A DNA stretch of 64,000 nt from Erysipelotrichales bacterium (lineage in GTDB: Bacteria > Bacillota_I > Bacilli_A > Erysipelotrichales > Erysipelotrichaceae), in NCBI GenBank assembly GCA_910576345.1, contig CAJTIT010000018.1, forward strand, positions 1-64,000. Reading direction: 5' to 3'. The notes under the pieces are model-generated. The model was not told where the DNA came from. It saw only the letters and a list, made by a program, of their open reading frames with translations, and made no database searches. Below, piece after piece: positions 34,784 through 44,332 of this stretch; position 1 is the first letter of the stretch; every line of letters starts with the position of its first letter. Both the position numbers and the translations under genes were made by a program.

Positions 34784-36450
34784 TCCTTCCACTCCTTTAT
34801 TTCTGTAATCGATTCATTGACGAACCATCTTTTTCCTATCTGTTCGTGATGCGGATAGATGATAAGCAAAAATCCGTATTGATGGGAATCATAACCATAA
34901 ACCATATCCGCATAATGATCCAAATCAAAAGAAGCAATGCCAAATGCTTTTGCCAATTCTTTTATTTTTGTACGCTCTTTCTTGGTGCATTTATCCTCAT
35001 GAAAATGCGGTGGTCGCTGTTTCTTATTGCGATAATAATCCATATTCAAACAAGAAATCAAATGATGTGCATCCAATTCTTTAAAAACTGTGACAAACGC
35101 TTGATAAAAATGTTGTGGAGCATACGGTCGTGGTAATTTTGCATATGCCTCACCCAATCGTTCAAATAAAACAAACGCACTGTCACACCAGCCTTTCGCA
35201 AGCATTGTTTGAATCGTAAAGCGACAAGCATCTTTATTCCAATATTTTTCAACCGCCGTTGCACATTGTTCTATGGATGATAGTTCAAGGGTATCCAGCC
35301 AGTTTGTTTTGCGTATTGCATAAGGTGCATGTTCATCATAAACAAAACCAAAATCTTCCTGTTTCTTTTTTAAAGCCGTTCCCTTCAAGACTTTTAGAAT
35401 ACCAAGCTGTAATTCACTGGCGCCTAAGGCAAACAATGTGTCAAAAGAATGCTGAAACGTCCTTTTGTCTTCATAAGGCAAACCGGCAATCAAATCTACA
35501 TGCAGTACGACATTGGCGTTTGAAAGCCGTGTGATCACTTCTTGTAAACGCGCATTGTTTTGTATTCTTCCAACCGCTTTTAATGTCGGTTCATGAAAGG
35601 ACTGCACACCGATTTCAAAACGAAATCGTTTTGGATCTGCTTCTGTTTCGAAAAATACAAGCAATTCTTCTGATAAAGTCTCTGCGACAACTTCAAACTG
35701 AAAAATCTGCTTTTTACAATGTTCATTCATAAAACGAGCAATTTGAAGCGCACGATTGGGATCTGCGTTGAAGGTACGATCCAATAGCTTTACTTGCTTT
35801 ACCTCACTTTTGGACAGTTTTTCTAACAATATCAGCACATAAGGCAATGAAAACATACGCAGCGATCGATCCGTTGACGACAAACAGTATTCACAGCCAT
35901 AAGGACATCCCCTGCTTGTTTCCAAATACAAATAACGCTGCCCCATATCCTCTTTGTCCATGTCCATAAAATACGGATCGTCCAACGTTTCCAAAAAAGC
36001 CAGTGATGTTTTTCTTAACGTCTGATTGGGGTGTTCTTTGGTCATCACACCACTGATTTCATACGATTGTTTCTTTATTAGCATGTGCGCATATTCCCAT
36101 ACGCTCTCTTCCCCTTCTCCCAAAGACAACGCATCAAATCCTCTTTCCAAAAGATCTGACGATTCATAGCTGACCTCCGGTCCTCCAGCCAATATCTTGC
36201 ATGTCAGTCCACATGATCGGCATTTGGCTACAATCGATAAAATCGGATCAATATTCCAAATATAGACGCTGAAACAAATCAGGTCATAATCACCTTCTAC
36301 CAATTCCAAAACAATTCGATTTTCATCATCTTTTAATGTATATTCATGAAGTTGAACATGACAATCATTTGGACGCGCTTGAAAGATCCAGCGCAAAGCC
36401 AAGTTTTTATGAATATATTTCGCATTCAGCGTTGTCAGCAAGACCTTCAT
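34780..36450 (-). CDS. B12-binding-domain radical SAM protein (DUF4080 type)
   Basis: 556 residues. An N-terminal cobalamin-binding-like Rossmann domain (about 1-125, with SLGEGEESVWEY near 112) is followed by a radical SAM barrel with CPYGCEYC near 185-192 (CxxxCxxC ligating the 4Fe-4S cluster) and a C-terminal DUF4080 region ending in a GKRWFVNESIT segment. Substrate unknown; the usual DxHxxG B12 motif is not obvious, so cobalamin use is doubtful. ATG at 36450 is 6 bases after AAGAAGG; an ATG at 36456 abuts that site. Confidence 0.87.
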   Translation of the reverse strand: MKVLLTTLNAKYIHKNLALRWIFQARPNDCHVQLHEYTLKDDENRIVLELVEGDYDLICFSVYIWNIDPILSIVAKCRSCGLTCKILAGGPEVSYESSDLLERGFDALSLGEGEESVWEYAHMLIKKQSYEISGVMTKEHPNQTLRKTSLAFLETLDDPYFMDMDKEDMGQRYLYLETSRGCPYGCEYCLSSTDRSLRMFSLPYVLILLEKLSKSEVKQVKLLDRTFNADPNRALQIARFMNEHCKKQIFQFEVVAETLSEELLVFFETEADPKRFRFEIGVQSFHEPTLKAVGRIQNNARLQEVITRLSNANVVLHVDLIAGLPYEDKRTFQHSFDTLFALGASELQLGILKVLKGTALKKKQEDFGFVYDEHAPYAIRKTNWLDTLELSSIEQCATAVEKYWNKDACRFTIQTMLAKGWCDSAFVLFERLGEAYAKLPRPYAPQHFYQAFVTVFKELDAHHLISCLNMDYYRNKKQRPPHFHEDKCTKKERTKIKELAKAFGIASFDLDHYADMVYGYDSHQYGFLLIIYPHHEQIGKRWFVNESITEIKEWKE

Positions 36451-36465
36451 GTTCATCCTTCTTCC

Positions 36466-37113
36466 CTATTTTCCTTTCAAATCCTCCATCGTCGTAACTT
36501 TGATATTCGCATAGCTTCCATTCACTGCACGCACCGCAATATCACTGCATTCTTCTACGATCTGTGCATCATCCGTTGCCTGAATACCCAAACGCATTGC
36601 TTTTTCATAACAATGAATGATGAAATTGGTATCAAACCCCTGTGGTGTCTGTGCTTGTTTAAGCGTATCACGACGATACGTTGAAACCACATATCCATCC
36701 TTAACTTCTTTGATCGTGTCCTTTACCGGCACACATAACAGACATGCCGGATGTTCTTTTAAATTTTCCAAAAGCTCATCGATGCATGCTTTGGGAAGCC
36801 ATGGTCTGGCGCCGTCATGAATCAAAACAACATCTTCTTTGACTGCTTTTAAGCCATTGTAAACCGATTGTTGGCGCGTTTCACCACCATAAGCAAAAAC
36901 GACTTTTCCACATCCGCACAATTTGATAAACGTTTCTTTGTCATCGCTGTTGGCTACCACAACAATCTGTCGACATTGTGCATCTTCCATAAACACACGC
37001 AGTGTTTCTTCCAGAATCGTTTTTCCGTTTTCAAATGTATAGAGCAGTTTATTATAGCCAAGATTCACTCTTGAACCACTCCCTGCCGCAACGACGAGCG
37101 CTGTATAATCCAT
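36466..37113 (-). CDS. ispD: 2-C-methyl-D-erythritol 4-phosphate cytidylyltransferase
   Basis: 215 residues. VVAAGSGSRVNLGYNKLL near 7-24 is the CTP-binding loop; GGETRQQSVYNGL near 76-88, LIHDGARPWL near 97-106 and the C-terminal TDDAQIVEE near 180 complete the family pattern. It makes CDP-methylerythritol in the non-mevalonate isoprenoid route. CAGGAGGGG precedes the ATG. First gene of the long minus-strand operon; ispF is not adjacent. Confidence 0.92.
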   Translation of the reverse strand: MDYTALVVAAGSGSRVNLGYNKLLYTFENGKTILEETLRVFMEDAQCRQIVVVANSDDKETFIKLCGCGKVVFAYGGETRQQSVYNGLKAVKEDVVLIHDGARPWLPKACIDELLENLKEHPACLLCVPVKDTIKEVKDGYVVSTYRRDTLKQAQTPQGFDTNFIIHCYEKAMRLGIQATDDAQIVEECSDIAVRAVNGSYANIKVTTMEDLKGK

Positions 37114-37141
37114 GTTACCCCTCCTGTTTGACGTTGCTTAT

Positions 37142-37150
37142 ATTGTAGCA
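37142..37150 (-). promoter_or_regulatory. Extended -10 promoter of the ispD operon
   Basis: Minus-strand TATGCTACAAT (TGn before TACAAT) with no clear -35. The same string precedes the ABC permease gene at 47513-47521. All nine genes from ispD to the DHHW gene are separated by no more than about 25 bases, so this may serve the whole unit. Confidence 0.55.
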
Positions 37151-37340
37151 TAATTTTGTATTTTTACCATTATTTTTGATTAACTTATCATATCTGATTA
37201 CAAATGGAAATGAAATTCTTAAAAACACTTACAGCACATCCATATGAAAATTACAAAACCGGTACTTGTCTATGGAAAATCCAAGAAAACATGTTAAAAT
37301 ACAGAAGTTGAAGACGTAAACAATGTAAAGAGGGATACAT

Positions 37341-38698
37341 ATGAAAATCGTCATCGTCGGAGATGGAAAAGTCGGATTTGCGCTAGCCATGCAGCTGGAC
37401 AAAGAAGGACATGATGTGACCATCATAGAAGAAAAACAAAAAGTGCTGAACAACACCTTAAATCTTTTGGATGTGGTTGGCATTCAAGGCAATGGCGCCA
37501 ATTATGACATACAGATGGCTGCCGGAGTAAATCAGGCAGATCTTTTGATTGCGGCAACCAGTGCGGATGAAATGAATCTGTTGTGCTGCATGATTGCGAA
37601 AAAAATGGGCGCACAGCGAACGATCGCCCGTATCCGCAATCCAGAATATATCCAAAGTCTTGCATTTTAAAAGAAGACTTGGGATTAAGTATGCATATCA
37701 ATCCTGAAATGGCAGCGGCCCGTGAGATATCACGCGCACTTCGTTTTCCAAGCGATTTACGATTGCGTTCCTTTGCCAAAAGCAGAGTGGAACTTGTAGA
37801 TATAAAAATCAAAGAGGGCAATCCGTTGATTGGAAAACCGATGTTTACTTTATATTACAAGCGCAAGCGTTTGAACGTACTGTTTTGTGTCGTTCAACGT
37901 GGTGATGATGTATTCATCCCGATCGGACAGACGGTGATTTTAGAAGGCGATCGTGTTTCTTTAACTGGTTCACCGAAAGATATCCGCAAATTTTTATCTT
38001 CCATTGGCATCATTACCCAAAAAGTAAAAGACGTCATGATTGTGGGAGGCGGTCGTATTGCTTTTTATTTAACACTCTCTTTATTGGATATGGGCATGCA
38101 TATTAAAATCATTGAAAAAAATCGTGAAAAATGTTTACAGTTGAGTGAGAAATTTCCGGATGCTTGCATTATCGAAGGTGATGGAACCGATCATGAATTA
38201 TTGCTGAGCGAATCTTTGGAAGAACAGGATGCCTTTATTGCTTTAACCGACAATGATGAAGAAAATATCATCATCAGTATGTTTGCCGGAAGTCATGGCG
38301 TAAAAACGACCATTCCGAAAGTCAACCGTATCTCTCTTGGATATCTGTTGGAAAAACTTGGTCTTAACAATATCATCACGCCAAAAAATATCACAGCAGA
38401 TCAAATCGTACAGTATGTACGTGCCCGTCAAAATTCGCTTGGCAGCAATGTAGAGTCTTTGATGCGCATATACGAGGGAAAGATTGAAATACTGGAATTC
38501 CGTGTCAAAGGAAATTGTAAATTCTTGCAGACCGCTTTAAAAGATATTCGATTCAAACATGGCATATTGATCGCATGCATTACACATAAGGGAATGCCCA
38601 AAGTCGCAAACGGCGATTCTGTTGTAAACAGTGGTGATACAGTTATCGTTATTAGCAGTATTGCAGGATTGGGAGATATTAACGATGTCTTGGCATAA
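37341..38698 (+). pseudogene. trkA: Trk potassium-uptake regulatory subunit TrkA, frameshifted
   Basis: Two tandem RCK_N/RCK_C units are visible: the first NAD(H)-binding fold starts MKIVIVGDGKVGFALAMQL, the second has VKDVMIVGGGRIAFYLTLS. The first frame reads ...RNPEYIQSLAF and stops at 37668 (TAA). The rest, ILKEDLGLSMHINPEMAAAREISR, continues in the -1 frame at once, exactly as in intact TrkA. One extra T in the run at 37665-37668 would restore the frame. The arrangement does not fit a standard -1 slippery heptamer. TrkA gates the TrkH channel; as written, only 109 of about 452 residues would be made. Could be a true lesion or a homopolymer base-call error. Confidence 0.88.
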
Positions 38699-38819
38699 AT
38701 TGATGCGGCGCATGAATTGGCGCATCATTCTCAATTTGGTTGGCTATGTGTTGTTTACGATGGCGGCATTGATGTTATTACCACTTGGCGTCTCTTTGCT
38801 TTATCGTGAAACTTGTTGA
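38685..38819 (+). pseudogene. trkH: N-terminal piece of trkH cut off by an in-frame TGA
   Basis: From ATG 38685 (GGAG 9 bases upstream, overlapping the trkA end), the frame reads MSWHKLMRRMNWRIILNLV... up to LYRETC. This is the first transmembrane helix of TrkH. It ends at TGA 38817-38819, and the next codon, in the same frame, opens the main trkH reading frame. TGA serves as an ordinary stop elsewhere in the window (for example ATGA overlaps), so recoding is unlikely. Confidence 0.75.
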
Positions 38820-40178
38820 ATGTCGTTTTTTGTCACGATCATACTGTGTCTTGTGTTAAGTATCCCATTGATGAATATCCATGCGAAACAGCATTCCTAT
38901 TTTGCAAAAGATGGATTGATCGCTGTTGGTTTGTCATGGCTGTTGGTTTCTATGATCGGTGCCCTGCCCTTTTACTTTTCTCAAGAGATTCCCAATTATA
39001 TCGATTGTTTCTTTGAAACGGTTTCCGGTTTTACAACAACCGGCTCTTCCATTTTAAATGATGTAGAGTCTTTGTCTTATGGCTTGTTGTTTTGGCGCAG
39101 TTTTACCCATTGGATCGGTGATATGGGCGTGCTGGTGTTCATCCTTGCCCTACTTCCTAAAAGCAACGAGCGTACCATGCATGTGATGCGCGCAGAAGTC
39201 CCCGGTCCTACGATTGGCAAATTGGTGCCGCGTCTGAAAAAAAGCGCCATGATTTTATATTCTTTGTATATGGCATTATCCATCATCGAAGTGGTGTTTC
39301 TGTTGTTTGGCGGCATGCCTTTGTTTGATGCGTTGGTCAATACGTTTGGTACGGCAGGAACCGGTGGATTTGCGATTAAAAATCTAAGCATTGGTTTTTA
39401 TGACAATGCATATTTTGAAGCCGTGATTACTGTATTTATGTTGTTATTCGGCATCAATTTCAATCTATATTATTTTTTGTTGATCAAAGATTTTAAACAA
39501 GTCTATAAAGATGAAGAAATGCGTGTATATCTTGGCATTGTATTCATTTCCATTCTCTGTATAATGATCAATATTTATCCTATGTATACATCGATCGGTG
39601 AAAGCCTTCGATATGGATCGTTTCAAGTTGCGTCCATCATTACCACAACGGGCTATTCCAGTGCCGATTTTAATCTATGGCCTACTTTTTCCAAAGCCAT
39701 TTTATTATCGTTGATGGTAATTGGAGCCAGTGCAGGTTCGACCGGTGGCGGTGTAAAAGTATCGCGCATTCTCATCGTGTTTAAAAAAATCAAGCTGGAT
39801 ATTCAGCGATTGTTACATCCTCAGCAAGTCAGTGCGATTACATTAAACCATCGATTGGTGGAAGAAGAAACCGTCAATCAGATTATGAGTTTCTTTTGTT
39901 GCTACATTATGATTTTCTGCGTCTGTGTTTTAATTGTCGCAATGGATAATTTTGATGTAGAAACTACCATCACATCTGTATTGGCATGTTTAAGCAATAT
40001 TGGCCCGGGTCTGGGATTATGTGGTCCTATGGGGAATTTTTCAATGTTTTCCGATATTTCAAAACTTGTTTTATCTGCCGCAATGCTGATTGGTCGTTTG
40101 GAAATTTATCCAATCATTATCTTTCTAACACCATTATTACAGAAGCCAAAATTTAGAAAAAAACAAGTGGCAGATTAA
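38820..40178 (+). CDS. trkH: Trk-type potassium channel subunit TrkH, missing its first helix
   Basis: 452 residues beginning at the ATG directly after the in-frame TGA (38817-38819). Selectivity-filter loops of the four M1-P-M2 repeats are seen: SGFTTTGSSIL near 70, NTFGTAGTGGFAIKNLS near 180, TTTGYSSADFN near 285 and LSNIGPGLGL near 390. The missing part is the first helix of the two-helix N-terminal domain that TrkH has but KtrB lacks, so the truncated protein might still fold. No Shine-Dalgarno precedes 38820; re-initiation at TGAATG would be needed. Pairs with the damaged trkA. Confidence 0.8.
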   Translation: MSFFVTIILCLVLSIPLMNIHAKQHSYFAKDGLIAVGLSWLLVSMIGALPFYFSQEIPNYIDCFFETVSGFTTTGSSILNDVESLSYGLLFWRSFTHWIGDMGVLVFILALLPKSNERTMHVMRAEVPGPTIGKLVPRLKKSAMILYSLYMALSIIEVVFLLFGGMPLFDALVNTFGTAGTGGFAIKNLSIGFYDNAYFEAVITVFMLLFGINFNLYYFLLIKDFKQVYKDEEMRVYLGIVFISILCIMINIYPMYTSIGESLRYGSFQVASIITTTGYSSADFNLWPTFSKAILLSLMVIGASAGSTGGGVKVSRILIVFKKIKLDIQRLLHPQQVSAITLNHRLVEEETVNQIMSFFCCYIMIFCVCVLIVAMDNFDVETTITSVLACLSNIGPGLGLCGPMGNFSMFSDISKLVLSAAMLIGRLEIYPIIIFLTPLLQKPKFRKKQVAD

Positions 40179-40210
40179 AAAACTTTCAATCATATGTTTA
40201 CAAAACAGAA

Positions 40211-40241
40211 AAGGAAGATGCGCCAACATCTTCCTTTTTTT
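40211..40241. terminator. Bidirectional terminator between trkH and dgt
   Basis: 10-bp stem AAGGAAGATG / CATCTTCCTT, 6-base loop, T-rich on both strands. Ends trkH and the converging dgt gene. Confidence 0.88.
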
Positions 40242-40302
40242 ACGCATTCTTTCAGCGTATCATTTTGTTACTTCATCAATATGACATACGTAGTTTTTTG
40301 CA

Positions 40303-41730
40303 TTATATCCCTTTCAATTCTTGATAGAGCCGTTTGGCGTAACTGTCTGTCATACCGGATATGAAATCACAGCCCAACAGTAATCGATCATACAATTTTT
40401 CCTCTTCCTCTTTGTTCATTGCTGCACGATGATATGCATCCAAATAGTTTCTCGACAACAGATCGATATATTTTTTCTGAATATCGCTCATTTGTTCTTC
40501 ACTGTCATAGACAATTAACGCATCCATAAAACGATCCAATAAAAACGTAAGAATTTCATTCCCCATCAATTCCAGTTTTAGAATTGGCGCAATCGTATAA
40601 ATGCGTGTGAATGCAAATCGTTTCAATGATTGAATCAGTCTTGCTTCTTCACTTACCGCAATCAATTCTTGTTCAAACCGTCCTTGCATGATTGCATCAT
40701 AATGATCGATAAATGCTTGTGCAACTTTTGAAATACAATACAATTGTTTACTGCTCAGCCAATGAAATACAGCCTGTTTTTTAGGATCAAAGCCTTTTTC
40801 CTTGTTTCCTTTTATCGCACAGGCATTTTCATATGCCTTTTTCAAATATGTTTCGCCATTTTCATCTTCTGCTTGATGGATTATTTCCAATAAGTCCTCC
40901 ATGCAATACAGTCCTTTGTTATAGCCGTCTTCCAGGTCGGCAAACGTATAGGCAAGATCATCGGCAGCTTCTAAAATAAATGCCAACGGATTGCGACAAT
41001 TCTCACATCCGGTATGATGTTTGATTTCCATGAATAGTTCACGTTCACTTTGAAAATAACCGATTTTCTTTTTCAGTAAACTTCGCTGTTTTTTTTCTTT
41101 TTCATCTTCTTTTCGTTTTGTTAAAGAATCCGTTGGATATTTGATGATAGAGTCTAAGACACAGGCAGTTAAATGCATGCCGTTATCACCGACATGACGA
41201 TGCAGACGCGTGATGATGCGCAGCGCCTGTGCATTACCTTCATAATAGAGGAAATCCAGTTTTTGTGCTTCGTTTAGATATGCGGACAATGGTTTTTGTT
41301 TCCAAGTCTTGGTATCCAAATGTTGTTTGAACCAGTTGCGTATTGCTGTCTCACCAAAATGACCAAACGGTGGATTTCCCAAATCATGTAATAATCCTGC
41401 ACAGTTCAACGTCTCCACGACTTTTAACGTATCAGGCAACGCATCTTCCCTCTCCAGTTTTTGTGTGTGAATACTACGGCATATCTGTTTTCCGATTACT
41501 TTGGCAATCGAAGATACTTCCATAGAATGGGTCAAACGCGTTCTTACAAAATCGCTTTGATCTAGTGGAAATACTTGTGTCTTATCTTGTAAACGACGAA
41601 ATGAGGCGCTGGAAATGATGCGCAGATAATCACTTTCAATTTCACTTCGATAATTGCGATAATCATTCATCTTGATTTGATAAGGGATGCGATTTTCATT
41701 GGTAATGTTTTTCCACTTTAATGTATGCAT
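40303..41730 (-). CDS. dgt: Deoxyguanosinetriphosphate triphosphohydrolase (dGTPase)
   Basis: 475 residues. HD-domain metal ligands appear in RLTHSMEVSSIAKVIG near 65-80, LLHDLGNPPFGHFGE near 113-127 and LEAADDLAYTFADLEDG near 248-264; the N-terminal SSASFRRLQDKTQVFP near 40-55 is typical. It splits dGTP into deoxyguanosine and triphosphate, affecting dNTP balance and sometimes phage growth. AGAGGAATTG precedes the ATG. Monocistronic. Confidence 0.93.
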   Translation of the reverse strand: MHTLKWKNITNENRIPYQIKMNDYRNYRSEIESDYLRIISSASFRRLQDKTQVFPLDQSDFVRTRLTHSMEVSSIAKVIGKQICRSIHTQKLEREDALPDTLKVVETLNCAGLLHDLGNPPFGHFGETAIRNWFKQHLDTKTWKQKPLSAYLNEAQKLDFLYYEGNAQALRIITRLHRHVGDNGMHLTACVLDSIIKYPTDSLTKRKEDEKEKKQRSLLKKKIGYFQSERELFMEIKHHTGCENCRNPLAFILEAADDLAYTFADLEDGYNKGLYCMEDLLEIIHQAEDENGETYLKKAYENACAIKGNKEKGFDPKKQAVFHWLSSKQLYCISKVAQAFIDHYDAIMQGRFEQELIAVSEEARLIQSLKRFAFTRIYTIAPILKLELMGNEILTFLLDRFMDALIVYDSEEQMSDIQKKYIDLLSRNYLDAYHRAAMNKEEEEKLYDRLLLGCDFISGMTDSYAKRLYQELKGI

Positions 41731-41878
41731 AATTCAATTCCTCTTTTCTTTGATATAAGTATACCATAGGATATAAAGGAAAGCCTATGTTTCTATACCA
41801 AAATATTGCTTCTGCGGTTGTGATAATCGCTTTGCGTATGTTAAAATAAAGTGAACGTAGGAATGAGAGGATAATTGG

Positions 41879-42421
41879 ATGAAACGAAAAAAGACAGGCG
41901 TAAAAATCTTTGGTTTCTTTTTGATTCTTGGTCTTTTTGTCGCACTGTTTTTTGTGGTCAAAGCTTCCCTGCTGTATATTGATCCTGATTTTTCCTTCTC
42001 TTTTTTATCGAAATATTATGATATTGATTCGATACAGGCAAGAGAGGTTGTCGATGCATTTCAAAAAGAAGGGCTGCCGATTGGCAATATCATTGAATAT
42101 CAAGCAGAAAATGATCCAAACGGACTGCTTGGAAAAGAACATGAATACACCCAAAAAGTCGATTTTGAAGATACATTAATTGAACATAAAGACAATCAAA
42201 TTGGTTTGGTTGGTGGTACGATTGAAATCTTTACAGATATCCATGATGCCAATATCCGCTATACGTATCTTGATACCATTATTCATTCTTCAAATTCAAA
42301 CGATTATTTGTTTTTATACAATCATATATTGGTACGATTGGATGGCGCAATGACACAAGAACATGCGCATCAATATGAATCGGTTTTAATTCGCTTAAAA
42401 AGCAAAGAATTACAGCGATAA
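41879..42421 (+). CDS. Unknown membrane-anchored protein
   Basis: 180 residues. One N-terminal transmembrane helix (about 9-31) after a KRKK start; the remainder is a soluble extracytoplasmic alpha/beta domain with no cysteine and no catalytic motif I recognise (IDSIQAREVVDAFQKEGLPIGNIIEYQAENDPNGLLG near 48-84; GLVGGTIEIFTDIHDANIR near 108-126). A weak TTGTGA / TGTTAAAAT promoter and GAGAGG upstream support expression. No family assigned. Confidence 0.65.
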   Translation: MKRKKTGVKIFGFFLILGLFVALFFVVKASLLYIDPDFSFSFLSKYYDIDSIQAREVVDAFQKEGLPIGNIIEYQAENDPNGLLGKEHEYTQKVDFEDTLIEHKDNQIGLVGGTIEIFTDIHDANIRYTYLDTIIHSSNSNDYLFLYNHILVRLDGAMTQEHAHQYESVLIRLKSKELQR

Positions 42422-42461
42422 ACCAAACCACAAATGCATGTCAACTTAAATTTTTTATCAT

Positions 42462-43679
42462 TCAAACTCTTGTAAAAACTGCGACAACAGTAATGATATC
42501 CTCATCGATCTGCACATAAATATCGCCATTCATCTTATGCGTTAGCTGTTTACAAATATATAGACCAAGTCCGCTGCCGCGAATGTTTTTCACGTTTGTC
42601 CCACGCCAAAAGCTATCAAAAATATGTGATAAATCATCTTTATTCAGTGTACATCCGCTGTTTTTGATCGCTATTTGAACACATTCATCGTCTTCAGGGA
42701 AAAACAACTCTATATATTGTCCATCGCCGTATTTGAGTGCATTTTCCATCATGTTTTGTAGCACTTCAATGCTTCTGTTCAAATCTCCCAAAAGCAGACA
42801 ATTTTTATATTCTTTCACAATAAAATTTATTTTAATCAGTGCCAGTTTTTCCGTATAATACTCTTTGATATTCTCGATCAGATCCGATAAATAAAACTCA
42901 CCCATCTGCACTTCCAAACTAAGGAAATCTTCACGTGAAGCCGTGATAATCTGTGAAACATATTCTTCAATTTCATTTGTTTTCTCGTTGATATTTTCAG
43001 TGATTTCATGTTGCTTGTTCACATCAGTATACAAATTTTTCGATAATGCCTGTGCATACAATTTGATTGCGGATAGCGGCATTTTTATATCATGCGAAAG
43101 TGATAACAAAAGCGTTTTCTTTTCTTTCTGCAATTCCAATTCACGCTGTCTTTGTAATTCCATATTTTCTCGTAGTACGTCGATTCCCCAAAGAAACTTA
43201 CCAAAATAGCGGTTCTTGGTTTCTTCTATTGGCGCAATGAGATTGCCCTTTGAAAGTTCATAAGGAACATCAATCAATCGTTCAAATGGTTTCAAAATTG
43301 CATATTTGATATAAAACATCACTGAAAAAAATAAAATTGCCATCATACTAAGAATGGCATTTACCATTCCGGTTTGATTGTTGGAATTGTTGTCAGTTTT
43401 ATAATCAAAGCGATAAAGTTCTTTGTTGATCTCATAAATAACATAATCACTGTCTGTGCTGTAAAAATGTTCGTTGTATCGTTCGATGTTGGTTACGTAC
43501 ACACAATCGGAAATATCTACAGCACCGTTTGTTTCCATTTCACGAACAAGTCGTTGAATTTCTACACGATAGGGTCTTCCCTGATCATTTTGATCGAAAG
43601 TAAAAACCATATTTACAAAGACAAACAATATCATGAAAACAGCTATGACTAGCAACAAAATTTTGTTAAACGCCTTCAT
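42462..43679 (-). CDS. Two-component sensor histidine kinase
   Basis: 405 residues. Transmembrane helices near 5-25 and 107-127 enclose an ~80-residue external sensor loop. A HAMP-like stretch (KPFERLIDVPYELSKGNLIAPIEE) leads to the DHp helix with the phospho-acceptor His in LSLSHDIKMPLSAIKLY near 192-208, then the ATPase N-box MMENALKYGDG and the G-box RGSGLGLYICKQL. It overlaps the response regulator by 14 bases. Likely tunes the adjacent ABC transporter. Confidence 0.93.
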   Translation of the reverse strand: MKAFNKILLLVIAVFMILFVFVNMVFTFDQNDQGRPYRVEIQRLVREMETNGAVDISDCVYVTNIERYNEHFYSTDSDYVIYEINKELYRFDYKTDNNSNNQTGMVNAILSMMAILFFSVMFYIKYAILKPFERLIDVPYELSKGNLIAPIEETKNRYFGKFLWGIDVLRENMELQRQRELELQKEKKTLLLSLSHDIKMPLSAIKLYAQALSKNLYTDVNKQHEITENINEKTNEIEEYVSQIITASREDFLSLEVQMGEFYLSDLIENIKEYYTEKLALIKINFIVKEYKNCLLLGDLNRSIEVLQNMMENALKYGDGQYIELFFPEDDECVQIAIKNSGCTLNKDDLSHIFDSFWRGTNVKNIRGSGLGLYICKQLTHKMNGDIYVQIDEDIITVVAVFTRV

Positions 43680-44331
43680 ATTGATAACCCACGCCCCATA
43701 CGGTCACGATTTTTTTAGGATGTTTGGGAACGTCCTCAATTTTTTGACGCAGCCATTTGATATGTACCGTTAATGTCTGTTGTTCCGAAAAGCTGTCGCT
43801 ACCCCAGACTTGTTTGAAAATGTATTCCTTGCTTAACGTCCTACCCTTATTTTCCATCAAAAGAGAAAGTAATTCAAATTCTTTCGTTGTCATTTCAAGT
43901 TCTTTTTCATTTTTGTAAACAGTGTGATTTGCCTTGTTGATGCGTATATTACCATCAATTATTTCATCGACGGCATATCGCCGCTTAAAAATACCGCTTA
44001 TTTTTGCAAGCATAATGTCAATATCATATGGCTTTTCAATATAGTCGTCTGCGCCAAGATGCAAACCATTCAGCTTGTCTTCCTTATTCGTTTTTGCACT
44101 CACAATGAGTATAGGCGTATTGCTTTCTTTGCGAATGTGTTCAAGCACATAAAAACCATCCCTATTAGGTAGCATAATATCCAACACAACAAGCCTTGCA
44201 CCGTATGTTTCATACAGCAGCAAGGCTTTTTCAGCAGTTTGAACTGCAGATACCGTATAAGTATTTGCACGAAGAAAATCACAAAGCAAATCAGCAAGCT
44301 CCTTGTTGTCCTCAACAATCAATATATCCAT
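43666..44331 (-). CDS. OmpR-family response regulator
   Basis: 221 residues. Receiver domain with the acidic pocket DILIVEDN at the start, phospho-acceptor Asp in RLVVLDIMLPNRDG near 53 and KTN..EKPYD near 100, then a C-terminal winged helix (TTKEFELLSLLMENKGRTLSKEYIFKQVWG). It sits between the kinase and the ABC ATPase genes (1 base from the latter). Candidate sites are the TTTAAGGATT and TTTAGGATT copies upstream of the permease gene. Confidence 0.95.
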   Translation of the reverse strand: MDILIVEDNKELADLLCDFLRANTYTVSAVQTAEKALLLYETYGARLVVLDIMLPNRDGFYVLEHIRKESNTPILIVSAKTNKEDKLNGLHLGADDYIEKPYDIDIMLAKISGIFKRRYAVDEIIDGNIRINKANHTVYKNEKELEMTTKEFELLSLLMENKGRTLSKEYIFKQVWGSDSFSEQQTLTVHIKWLRQKIEDVPKHPKKIVTVWGVGYQYEGV

Positions 44332-44332
44332 A

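Noticed and set aside
37650-37690. Programmed -1 frameshift in trkA
   Set aside because: The zero-frame codons are TTT TAA with a preceding A, so slippage of the P-site tRNA would pair badly, and no X-XXY-YYZ heptamer or pseudoknot is in register. A lesion or base-call error is simpler.
38817-38819. TGA in trkH read as selenocysteine or tryptophan
   Set aside because: TGA is used as an ordinary stop in many genes here (ATGA overlaps), and no SECIS-like hairpin follows; TrkH has no selenocysteine role.
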